DNA of 64,000 nt from Austropuccinia psidii (lineage: Eukaryota > Basidiomycota > Pucciniomycetes > Pucciniales > Sphaerophragmiaceae): positions 24,686,605-24,750,604 of the forward strand of contig JALGQZ010000013.1 of NCBI GenBank assembly GCA_023105745.1. The letters run 5' to 3'. The translations under genes were made by a program, and so were the position numbers. Under the pieces are notes generated by a model. It was not told the origin of the DNA and searched no databases. It saw nothing but the letters and a program-made list of their open reading frames with translations. Position 1 is the stretch's first letter, and each line of letters opens with the position of its first letter. Below are positions 38,482 to 48,493 of this stretch, piece by piece.

Positions 38482-39670
38482 AACATCACAGAAAAAGTGT
38501 CCCTAATATTCTATGGCACCTCAGTAGTGGAAACTACAGAAAATCTCAGTGATATACCATGCCAGAAACAACCTAACCTTCCACCAGATTTCCCCCTGAT
38601 CACTGAGGATGAAGTTATAAATGCAATATCCAGTCTTCCAAACAGGAAGGCTCAAGGACCTGACAGTATACCAAACAAACTAATGAAGTTATCTAAACTC
38701 CTTCTGACCACAATCTTAACTGACTTGTTTTATCTCTGCCTTAGAAATGGACAGTACCTGAGAAAATGGAAAGAAGCTCAAACAGCAATCATTAGGAAAG
38801 CAGCCAAAGACAACTATACTAACTCTAATACCTACAGGCAAATAGCACTTTTGAACATGCTGGGAAAGCTTTTCAAGAGAATAATCAATAGCCATTTATT
38901 GTACTGGAAACATCTGACAAACTCAACACACCCAGGACACATAGGAGGTAGACCTGGCACAAGCATCAATGATGCTTGTGCCACATTAACCTTGTGGATA
39001 AATCATAAGTGGAGGGAGGGAAAGGTAGTTGTTGGGATGTTCCTTGATGTTAAGTTGGCATACCCATCAGTTCACAGAGACAGGCTAATCTATGTTTTAA
39101 GACAAAGAGAAAGTCCACCCTACCTATGTTACATCATTAACTCATTCCTTTCAAACAGAATAAAAAGCCTGAAAATGGAAAAATTTGTGTCCCAAATTTT
39201 TGTAATACCAAATGGGTTACCACAAGGATTTCCACCCTCAGTCACTCTGTACCTCATATACAACTTCAACCTGCTTCTCCCAAGCCCACCATCACTCAAC
39301 AAAAATAACATCTCCATAGCATACATTGATTATTTCACTCCCCTCCTAGCAGCTGAAACCATCCAACAAGGCCTAAAAAAAGCCAAGGAAGTCATGGCCA
39401 GATCTAAAAGCTGAGGCTCAAGGTACAAAGCCATTTTTGATGATAAGGAAACTAATTTCATGATTTTTACAAGGATGAGACAGCCTTTGAACAAAATAAC
39501 AATAGCAAACTCAATTCACACACTTGAAAAAGAATTAAAATGGCTGGGCATCACCCCAACTCCAATTTTAATTCCAGCAATCATTACAACAAGGGTACTA
39601 CATGGAAGTATAATTTGGTACACCATCAAGAACCGGAAAACAGTGGAAAAACAATTGACCAATGATTTTT
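38482..39670 (+). pseudogene. LINE reverse transcriptase, inactivated
   Basis: RT motifs in order: KAQGPDSIPNKLMK, YRQIALLNMLGKLFKRI, GGRPGTSINDAC, VVVGMFLDVKLAYPSV, NGLPQGFPPSVTLYLIYN and AYIDYFTP. The catalytic YIDD has become YIDY (about 39322-39333), so one metal-binding aspartate is gone. A TGA at 39412-39414 interrupts the frame, probably from TGG, and a frameshift follows near 39680. Family and motif spacing fit the Tad/I group of fungal LINEs. Confidence 0.82.
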
Positions 39671-40029
39671 TCAAGCAATCAGGCTAAGCACAGGGATGAT
39701 GAAACAAACTCCCCCCCTTTTCTCAAAGTATATGGTGGTATTAGAGACTTAACAAAGCAACATATTGAACTAACTCACAACTACCCCCACACTAAACTAA
39801 CAGCACTGATAGACAATGCACACAGGAAATTGATCTGGAGAGAGATAACTGTTAACCAACAAATGCACCCTTCCCCACTAAACAACCTATTAGAAAAGGA
39901 CGGTTTCCTATGACAACACTTCACTAGAGCTGATACTCTGTCTCCCTTCCCCATTCCACCATGGTCAACCCAAATCACAACTAACAAAATACATAGCAAA
40001 AGAAAAGATTTCAGAGCAAATAGAGTCAG

Positions 40030-40475
40030 AACTAGCTGCCAACACCCTGGTCTTCTTTGCCAATGGTTCCCTCATTCCGGGAAAAGGAGGGGGAGCTGCA
40101 GCCATACTAACAAACACACAGAAAAGGAAAACTATCTACCTTGGAAGGGACTCAATCATAACCAACTTTGAAACAGAACTAATGGCTCTTTTTCTTTTCC
40201 AGAAACTCTTATCTAAACACATTAACACCCATGGCCCCCCTGGCCATCGCAATCTTCTCAGACAGTCAAGCAGCCCTCAAGAGCACTGCACTCCCCAAAA
40301 AGAAAACCCCGTGCAGTACCTAACAACTAAATTATTCAACAATTTCCAATGATGGTCACAGCACTTCCTGACTAAATTCTACTGGTGTCCAGGACACATA
40401 GGCATCCAACAAAATGAAGAAGTGGATAAACTAGCAAAAGAGGCAGCCTCCTCAGCAACAATATCTCACCACATG
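40030..40475 (+). pseudogene. LINE RNase H domain, decayed
   Basis: Segments in two frames read NTLVFFANGSLIPGKGGGAAAIL and WCPGHIGIQQNEEVDKLAKEAAS, the beginning and end of an RNase H1-type domain, as found after RT in Tad and I-like LINEs. The first catalytic aspartate (usually DGS) is asparagine. Stops and shifts separate the two parts. The remainder to 41390 reads as the C-terminal tail and 3' UTR, ending in a poly-A run. Confidence 0.75.
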
Positions 40476-41426
40476 CTGCATCACATTAGCACATCCAGAT
40501 TAAAACAAACAACAAATCAACACTCAAGAACTCCACCAATCCTGACGGACACAGAACTACTCAGAGTTAAATTCAAGACCCTGCCAAAACTCATCATCCA
40601 AGCACTTGATCAACTAGAAAAAGGCCTCGCATCCACAATCCATCAACTACGTACTAGATTTCCCACATGCCTTCAACATCCTAGCGGATTACAATATAGC
40701 AGCAAAAAGATTCCAGCACATCAAAAACAACACCCCCATAATCTCATCAATATCCCCCTCCCTGAACACTCACACCTCAAAATTCTCTCTCCCTTCTTCT
40801 TTTTCCCTTACTAATTAATATCCCCACTCTTTCCTTCCCATTAGTTTCAAATTTCAATCTTTCCTTCACTTCTTCTTCTTTTCTTATCCTTTTCATACTA
40901 CAAAAAGACCAATTTGTAAAATGGCCACTGACTACCTCATCCTAACCTAATCAACTCCAAGAAACTCAACACAAAACCTTAACTGGACAAATTGGAAATA
41001 GTGTTAAGGATAATAGGACTCAAAACCACAAAGCCCCCTAACCTCCTCACATTCAGACCAGGGGATGACCTGACCAACCATACCCTACCACTTTGAAGTG
41101 GCTTGATGACCCACTTCAAAAAAAAAACACCCAAGCACAGGAGATTTGGGATACACACCCCAAATGGCGGAAGGGTGGAGAGACCTATTACTCTTAACAC
41201 TATGGAAGATTCAACCAGTACAAAAACCTCAACACAAGACCCGAACATCACAATCTCTAACATGTCCAACACCAAGAACATGTATGGAAAGTCAGACGGC
41301 TAATTCTATTTGTAAATAGTTATTCACTAGAATAGCAGTATTGCGAGCTTGTAAATAGATTTTATAGTGTGGTATGTGAAATCAATAACACTTTAAAAAA
41401 AAAAAAGAAAAAGTAGGTGAGTGAAC

Positions 41427-41579
41427 TAATACTTCTCGACGTTTGCGAGAAATGCATTGGAAGATACGCTAAGGCAGTTCCAACATCCCCAACATTTAGC
41501 GACGCTGGTGGAGATTCCCTCAGTGTCATTCCCGAAGGTTATCGAGAGAGCTAGCAACAAACTAGGTCTAGAATGGTAG
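41427..41579 (+). pseudogene. Possible exon remnant next to the LINE, unknown family
   Basis: Right after the LINE's target duplication, CpG-bearing sequence is open from 41430 to a TAG at 41577-41579 and reads NALEDTLRQFQHPQHL, VEIPSVSFPKVIERA and ends LGLEW. A second frame is also open and, with the LINE removed, continues upstream (SYVSELILLDVCEKC). I cannot tell which, if either, was translated. I do not recognise the protein. Confidence 0.35.
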
Positions 41580-42357
41580 AACCCCCTTGGCCCATGGTGC
41601 GATTGCCACAGGGTCTCTCCATTCGAACCGACCCCCCAAAAGTCGTTGCCGAGGCCACAGAGCTATACAGTTCATGCTTTGGCCAAGATTGATTGAGCTT
41701 TGCAGCCTAACATTAGCAAGGAATCATACGGCAGAGTCTAGGTCAAGGTTTTTCAAGGCTAGAGGCCCACGCGAAAAAGAAAGACCTGATGTTGTGACAT
41801 ACATGCTGTACCAACGCTATAAGACTCAACGTTTGCGTTTCAAGTACCTGAAAAAAAACAAATTCTTGCCAAAGATTCATTTGCTCTTTGGCAGAAACTC
41901 AGCTCACCCTGCCGAGGTTGCTGGACGTCTTCATGAAGTTGTGTGTCAATTGCAACACGGCTAGCTTGGCCAACTCAACAGCTTGGAGCAAGTCCAGCGT
42001 AACCGAAACTGAGTGGAGAGAAAGATACCATAAACTACAGAAAAGGGTATTGACGAGGGGCCCATAGACAGTTTCCTTGCACCAAAATAACACCAGAAAC
42101 TTTTTTCAATAATCTTATAACAAATTTTGATAGTATAAAGACTTGGCCTCTTTCGTTTATAACCCACCACATTTAAATCAAGATATATCACTTTTCGTAC
42201 ATTTGTATTTCAAGTACCATAGTTGTAGTAAATAGCCCTGGAGCATAGAAAAAAACCCACCAACTAATTCAATAGTCTTGCGTTTTTACAATTATCAATA
42301 TCGGAATCTAGCTAGATATCCTTTTCTAAAAATAAATATTTATAGGAATTTTGAAGC
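41580..42357 (+). other. Gene-island sequence upstream of the secreted protein
   Basis: CpG sites are frequent to about 42170. An open + frame at 41587-41964 has a basic middle (YKTQRLRFKYLKKNK) and ends VCQLQHG. It begins at a non-ATG codon, so it is at best an internal or terminal exon of unknown function. From 42200 the sequence becomes AT-rich. ATATTTATAGG near 42335 could serve as a TATA box for the gene at 42358. Confidence 0.35.
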
Positions 42358-43610
42358 ATGAGAACTTTCCTATCGGGGCACTGCAAAAGCTGGTTTTTTT
42401 TTCTGTTGGTCGCCCATGAATTTTTATTCGTTGTTTCTTCGGAATCCCTTTCCGATGTAGCTACAATGGCGTCTCTCTTCAAGCGCGCTGAAAATGATAC
42501 CAAGAATGGTAAACCTAAACAGTTCGCCAAAAATGCTTCCGATGCTACTTATATCTGCGAAGATGGCAAAAAACACGAAAAGATCCAAGCAATCGACTGT
42601 TTCAAGTAAGCAATCAAACACACATTTTCTTATTTCACTTCTGGTTGTTTCCCTGTATCCGAAGCTGCCATGCCACCGTTTAAAGATGGGATTTCTAGAC
42701 TGCGCGTATAACTTTCTTGTCTGATTTGAGGCCTTATATCGCACTTTTTGCCAGAGCCGTGCGAGCTTTTTTACGTGTCAAAAACGAGAAGTATTTTGTT
42801 CCACTGAATGAATCAAACATAAAATCTTGCGGATCATGTAAATTAATGCTTCATACAACCGATAGAGGAAAAAGTACAATGTACGCATTGGTTTCTCAAT
42901 AAGGAACTACCCAGTACATCAGTTGTCTTCATAAAACTCACCTTGATCTTTTGGGGGGTGGCGTTTTGGTTTTTGTGCTTCAGTGCTTTGGCAAGAATCC
43001 TTTACGGGGCTGATGACAGCTTGGAAGGTGGTCTGACTCGATTGCTCTATGGCTGTCCTCAAACTGTGAGAAGAACGACTTTAAAGCTTTATAAAAAAAA
43101 TCTGACATAAAGTTGCTTTAGGGGGGAAAAATACTAATAGGATCGGCTCAAGGTTCGAGCTCAAACTTGACGATCACTGTACAACCAGGAAGTGGAAAGC
43201 AAGAGTGTGAACCCCACCTTTATGGAGCCCGTCATTCGCAAAAAAATGGAACGCTACAAGGAGATAACCGTCAGGATAAAAATGCAACACTCCCAGGAGA
43301 TAGCCGTCAGGAAAAAAATGGAACGCTTTTAGGAGATAACCGTCAGGAAAAAAGTGTAACACCACCAGCAGATCACCGTCAGCAAAAAAGTGGAACACTC
43401 CCAGTGGATAACCGTAAGCAAAACAGTGGAACACCGCCAGTTGAGGAAAAAAGTGGAACGCAACAAGGAGATTCAAGTGGTATCCTTCATCATCTGGAAA
43501 TAAACGGAGATTTTACGGCTGCCGGACTTAAAACTCCACCTGAACAACCAATGCCCAACCAGCCTAAAAGCGGACTAGAAAAGTCTGAAAAGAAACCAAG
43601 CTCAACTTGA
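42358..43610 (+). CDS. Secreted cysteine-rich protein with C-terminal tandem repeats (candidate effector)
   Basis: My model joins 42358-42605, 42755-42880, 42984-43065 and 43122-43610 (945 nt, 314 aa). Introns of 149, 103 and 56 nt all have GT-AG ends (GTAAGC, GTACGC, GTGAGA); the last has CTGAC as a good branch site. The N-terminus has a basic start and the hydrophobic stretch WFFFLLVAHEFLFVV (aa 12-26), a signal peptide. A KR pair at aa 42-43 could be a Kex2 site, releasing a mature protein from A44. The mature domain has six cysteines (C67, C81, C108, C111, C149, C181), including SCGSC, and a TITVQPGSG strand near the end. I know this pattern from small secreted rust proteins, but give no family name. 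From aa 192 come six to seven 12-residue repeats. Secretion into the plant interface and disulfide pairing are inference. Codon use and CpG content are host-like. The first two exons are well supported; the exon 2/3 junction is the least certain. Confidence 0.72.
43239..43481 (+). repeat. 36-bp coding tandem repeat
   Basis: Five full units start at 43239, 43275, 43311, 43347 and 43383, then a 27-bp unit at 43419 and a last unit at 43446. They encode variants of (E/Q)KNGTLxGDNRQ. The first three contain the N-glycosylation sequon NGT or NAT; later units have SVT or SGT. All units are in frame, and no KR or RR separates them, so they are not Kex2-released peptides of the usual kind. Confidence 0.9.
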
Positions 43611-45003
43611 ACGAATTCATTGCCAACTGCCACTCCTAAGCGTTAAGCCCAAGTTAGAGATCCACTCACTACAGAGAAAACAGAAGGCAAGGTGGAAGAG
43701 GAAAATTAAAAGAGACTGGCTTAAATCTAAAATAAGGCGCAAAAAAAGTTACTTGAAGAAAGAATAAAAAACCAGGGGTAGATGGAATTGTCGATCAAGT
43801 GCTTCTACCAAGTTCTTTTCAAGCCTGTTAATATTAAATGGTTAGATTGATCTAAAGAAAGTATTTAAGATATAATTTCTGTCAAACATTATCGAACTGA
43901 ATAAAAACAAAACTTCCAACCAACTTGAGACTACGAAGTGAGTTTAACCATCATGAAGTTAGTGTTATATTGTTTTTCACAAAGAAATCCGGACTAATTG
44001 ACTTGAACTTGAGTCGCTTTAATCGCATACTACAATATGCGCTTCTCGTGTCAATTTGACAGCTTTTAAGTGTCAGCTTGAGAGATGCAACATAGCTTAA
44101 TTAAAATAACGAATCATAAAATTTTATCTGGCGAAATCCCAAACTGGTTAAAATTATTACAGTAAAACTAATCTGGAAATCAGAATGATTCATATATATG
44201 AAGGTGAAGTTTACTAAAAATCTTTTCCCTTTACATGTCGGGATTATTTTAAGCTTTAGTATCGATTTTGAAACTTCTCCATTGATCGCTATCATTAAAT
44301 GAGAAAAGTGATCTGATACGAGTTATAATAAGTTGGCATTTTGAAACTTTTCAGTCTTTTGTAATTCATCTATTAGAACGACATATTTTGAATCTTAGTG
44401 GCTTTTTGCTCTTGAAACTATTGACAAAAATGCGGTGAATGTATCTATGACCTTTGATATTAGAATAAGGGTGAATTAATTGATTGGACGATTTCTTGTC
44501 ACGTGTTTTTTCGAAGAATCGCCTCAGATTATTTTTGTTTTTCAATAATTTCTTGACTAGCTTCAATTTGAGTGCAATCTCCAACTCACATTGGAGCTTC
44601 AAGAATTTTGACATATTTTCCTCAATCTCATTTGTCTACGAGAATTTTGATACAGATGTTTTTTTGAAAAAATGCTTTTCGAAAAATTTGATTTGAAGTA
44701 TTTGAAAAATTCATCTTTGAATTCAAATTATTCAACCTCTAAATGAAAACCAGAAAATTTGAATAAAAAAATCTCACACCTCAAGAGGTGAGGTATTTTG
44801 AGGTACAAAAACCCAGGTTTTTTGATACTAAAATCCTGCCTTTAGCTTTACTTAAAGGGACATTTTTACAACATACAACTCAGTAAGGACATGTTAAATT
44901 GCATAAAAATCCCCTTCTCTTGCATAAAATCTGAATACACTTGTCATTTATTAAATTATTTGATTTCAAATTGCATTTTCTATAAATATTTTCTTCATTT
45001 ACC
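43611..45003. other. 3' flank of the secreted-protein gene, no further gene
   Basis: AATAAA-type signals occur near 43764 and 43901. CpG density falls after about 44100 and the sequence becomes AT-rich. A short inverted repeat (CACCTCAAGAGGTG) lies near 44778-44791. Open frames here are short and antisense to each other, and none is convincing. Confidence 0.5.
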
Positions 45004-45075
45004 ATGCCAAAGGCATCGCAAAGGCTACCTTTACTTCAGACCTTAAACTCACTGCAGTTCATTGATGCTCTCAGC
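45004..45075 (+). pseudogene. ORF start cut off by the retrotransposon insertion
   Basis: An ATG at 45004 opens a frame reading MPKASQRLPLLQTLNSLQF that runs straight into the LTR at 45076. The composition is protein-like, and CTATAAAT lies just upstream. If real, its continuation lies to the right of the nested elements, beyond the window. I do not recognise the protein; a transposase N-terminus is one possibility. Confidence 0.3.
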
Positions 45076-47081
45076 TGTGAGCCTTTGAGATATGACCACA
45101 TACCCAATAAGGTCACAAAAAAGACTCAGAATAATTATACCTTTAATATAATTATATTAAAATTAATTAGAATAATTATACATTAAAAATAATTACTCAA
45201 ATATACAAAAAATACCATAAATTGGTACTAAAATTGGTTTAACTTAAAAACCAATGAATCAACATGTAAAACAAATTATACCATTGGATTCCCCATGGAA
45301 AAATACACATATACCATTTTTATGGCATATCTGTAAAGTCAATATTTAAGGAATTATAGGGTATAATACCTTATAAAAACCATAAAACCTTATTTATCTC
45401 AGAAACTAATGAAACAACATGTGAAATAAATTGTACCAGTGGATTCCCCACAAAAATCCACATATAAAACAATTAATAAGCTAATTCCCAAAATCAATAC
45501 TTAAGGAATTATCCTGAATATATGCACTTTTTTGGTCAACGCATATATTCAGTGATCATAGCTAATATCTTCTAAACTATACATGCTAGAATGATGAACC
45601 AAAAATAAAGTTACCACGTAATTACTGTAAGAACACAGATATGAACTTTATTTTGCAAATTATAAACAAGGTTAAGACTTATAAGGAAATATTGATAAAA
45701 ATCAACAGAGCTGTTGACCACTTTGTTGTGAAAGTAGTCCAAACTTAAAAAAAAGTATACAGTTGGATTCTACTAGTTTATTCGAGAAGAATGACGTAAT
45801 TTTTATTATTAAATTCAGGGTATAACCCCCTGAAATCAAGGTTTGAAGTTTAAAATATTGAATTTCGACAGAAAAGATGAGTTACAAGAAAAATCATCAA
45901 AATTAGAGTTTTGATGATGTAATGGAAAGCTCTTGGAAGCATAATAAGGTTATGTCAGGCTATCAGAATTCACTCTCTGAATTTCTGTAGCGTGAAAACC
46001 TTAAAAGTTATTGAGGATCAAAGTTTGAGCTTAAATTGAGCTGTTATGATCACATACTGTAACCTTAAATTAAGTTTAACAGTCTTAAGAGTGATAAAAT
46101 TGGTGAATACTATTAGTTTATGATTAAAACTAATAAAATCCACAAAATTTGGGGTTCTGCCAAGCCTCTGATGTCATCAAACTTAGAGTTACAGTGATAA
46201 CTCTAAATAATGGTGTAATAATGATGCAATATGGTTTGATCATGATGTAATCACCCTCAAACCTTAAAATATTGATCAATTCCAGTGGATATGATCAGTA
46301 CACGTCTACTAGAAGCCTGTTGGACTCTAGGAGGGAGGTATTTACTATAAATAGAGCTCTTTTTACTCTATTTACCCCTCAGATGCATCAAAAACATTAA
46401 ATCAATTAAAATCAAAGGTAATTTCTTTATTCTTTATATATAAAAGTATTATATTATTAAAGACCAAAGACCTCCTTGCTATAATCATCTATTTTGACGT
46501 GATTAAATCATTTATTTAATTGTTTTTGTTAAAAATCTCTATAAAACTCATTTCCACGTAAAAATCCAGAATAATTTGTAATTTTCTTTATTTTTATTGT
46601 AAATACAATTTGAAAAGGTTGTATTTATATTTTTTGGCGTAAAATACTTCAAAATTATTATATTAAGTGTTAAAAGTAGGTTATTTTCTCTTATTATAAT
46701 AATTTCTCTATTATTACTCTCTTAATAATTCTTTAATTAATATAAATAGTATTTATATTAATTCATAACTTTAATATTAGTAATATTATTGTTATTAATT
46801 GTTTTTTATTAATAAAAAACAATTTTTTACGCCTTTATTATTTGTTGGTAACAGTAATAAAGAGCTGTTTAAATATATTAATTATCTTATATTAATATAT
46901 TTATTTATTATATTATATTATTATATTTATTTAATAATATAATTATTTTACACCATAATAATAATAATTATTTATTATTATTATATTTTTAATCTTATTT
47001 ATTCAATTCATAAGGACATTCAGAGTACAATAAGTAATAAATTAGTAATTTTTACTTATTGTTTCATAGTCAAACCTTACA
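45076..47081 (+). repeat. 5' LTR of the plus-strand Gypsy element
   Basis: It runs 2006 bp from TGTGAGCCTTTGAG to AACCTTACA. The ends are the canonical TG...CA and match the terminal octamers of the sister family. The interior is very AT-rich. A TATA box (TATAAATAG) lies at 46346-46354. The 3' LTR copy from 53717 is nearly identical up to its interruption. Confidence 0.92.
46346..46354 (+). promoter_or_regulatory. TATA box in the 5' LTR
   Basis: TATAAATAG is followed by GAGCTCTTTTTACTC. Its position about 1.27 kb into the LTR parallels the TATAAAAG of the sister LTRs, so transcription of the element probably starts some 30 bp downstream. Confidence 0.55.
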
Positions 47082-47100
47082 TTTGGGGGCCTGGCCGTGA
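47082..47100 (+). promoter_or_regulatory. Primer-binding-site-like motif
   Basis: TTTGGGGGCCTGGCCGTGA directly follows the LTR. The minus-strand element has the same sequence except CA for TG (62412-62431). A TGG start one to two bases after the LTR is where a tRNA primer should pair, but I cannot name the tRNA from the sequence. Confidence 0.6.
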
Positions 47101-47575
47101 TATTTACTTAAAAGACCTTTAAAAAGATTCTAATTGGGTTTATCCAATAATAAATTATATAATAATTTTATATTTTATTGATTTTAAAAGCTATTGAGGC
47201 ATTTGGAAAGCAATTGTACTGTCTTACACGTGGTTTTTCACATCCTTAGACTTCCAAAAACTTTCTTTGAGTGACTCTAGTGATTGAAAGAGATATTTTA
47301 TAAATTAAAAATAATTTTTATTATAATTTAATTTTATAAGAATCATATTCATTTTTTATTTTATTCTTTAAAAATAAAAATAAAAATATATATAAAAAAT
47401 ATTAAAAAATATTAAAAACCAATAAAAAAAGTTATTTTTATTCATTTTTATTCATTTCTTTATTTATTTCACTTTTTTAAAAGATATAAAAGCAATTTCT
47501 ACGTGGAAAATTGCCATATCTTGCCAAAAATAACACTTCTTATAAAAAGACTTATATTTATTTGTCTTTTTTTAG

Positions 47576-48493
47576 TGTTTGAAGATAACCCAACAGAAGA
47601 CAACCAAGCTACTGTTGAGAGATTGGTGGAAGAAACTTGTCAAAGTTCTCCAACACCAGTTATCACCAAAAGAAAGAAAGCTAAGAAATTAGACTTTCCA
47701 GGGCCCACCATTCAAGACTCTGAAGGTGAGCACCTCTTTTTAAATTGCCATAAAAGAATTTTATTCTAAAATACTTTTATTTTTTCTTATTCTTTAATTA
47801 TGACTACCAGAAGAGGTTCCCAATACTCCATCCAATCAGATGGAGCTGGACTCAGAAGTAGAATTGATCCCTCAAAAGGGAAAAGAAAGGGCAATATCCC
47901 CAGTGGAACAGAATCCACACAAGGAAGTGCCTTATCCCAAAGGCAAGTCCCAGAAATGCCCATGATATCTGAGCCTGAATTGGAACTAAGTATGAGTAAC
48001 TCAAACAGGTACAAATCACATTCAGAGGGCTCAAATAGACATCTACATGAGCCAGTACAAGCAGTATTGCACAGTGTACAAGGACAAAGACTGGGAAATG
48101 CTGCCTCAAATACACCAAGGAGTGATGAACTCCTGGCACATCCTGAAAAAGTTCCTCAAAGAGGAGGAGATAGTGAAATACTCCAATGGATGGAATCCAC
48201 TGTCATCCAAACCTCAAATCAAAAAGATCAAGGATTATCATGCCAAAAAGAGGGAGGCAACCAAGGAAGAAGCCCCAGTAGCTTCTACCAGCAAGCCTCA
48301 AGCCAACCCACTTCCCCAAGAAGGGAAGAAGAACAAGAAAAAGCATTGGAGGAAACCATATTCCCCAAGCTACAGAATCCCAAGAATCCAAAAAGATGCC
48401 ATGGACAATGTTTTCAACATGGCCAGAACCTTGATGGAATTCAAGGACAAGGAAGAGCAAAGAATGAGACAACATCATTTCCCAAAGAAATAA
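47576..48493 (+). CDS. Spliced leader ORF overlapping Gag-Pol (plus-strand element)
   Basis: Model: exons 47576-47725, 47811-47942 and 48009-48493, about 255 codons. The leader exon follows TTTTTTTAG and opens with TG, so an upstream exon ending in A would give ATG (inference; no ATG is present otherwise). The first intron (85 nt) starts GTGAGC and ends ...ACTACCAG, 11 nt into the Gag-Pol ATG region. The second (66 nt) would be a GC-AG intron (AAAG/GCAAGT...AAACAG); without it a TGA at 47963 closes the frame. The protein reads [34 protein letters not shown], a lysine-rich hinge, and [15 protein letters not shown] near the end. It aligns with the minus-strand counterpart (DIY, MNS, KFL, NGWHPL, YRIPKIQQDAMENVF). 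I recognise it as a frequent hypothetical protein of rust genomes; its role is unknown. Gag-Pol is in the -1 frame, and TTTCCCA at 48478-48484 sits just before the stop. Confidence 0.65.

Larger units (their letters stand above)
37408..41426 (+). mobile_element. 5'-truncated Tad-like LINE with target-site duplication
   Basis: The insert 37422-41412 is flanked by GTATGTGAGTGAAC (37408-37421) and GTAGGTGAGTGAAC (41413-41426), a 14-bp duplication with one mismatch. The right end carries an A-rich tail (41393-41412). Inside are the C-terminal part of an apurinic-type endonuclease, a reverse transcriptase and an RNase H domain. ORF1 and the endonuclease N-terminus are missing, as expected from incomplete target-primed reverse transcription. 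The coding strand is rich in A and C, unlike the surroundings. Confidence 0.9.

Noticed and set aside
42717..42902. Independent small ORFs within the secreted-protein gene
   Set aside because: Each lies across a splice site of the four-exon model and lacks its own good start; the model explains all of them.
43150..43165. GGTTCGAGCTC as a tRNA B box
   Set aside because: No A box, no cloverleaf and no CCA-type end nearby; it lies in exon 4 of the secreted-protein gene.
47800..48490. Dismissing the leader ORF as a chance shadow of Gag-Pol
   Set aside because: The leader frame aligns between two elements with conserved residues and has matching splice sites, so chance is a poor explanation.
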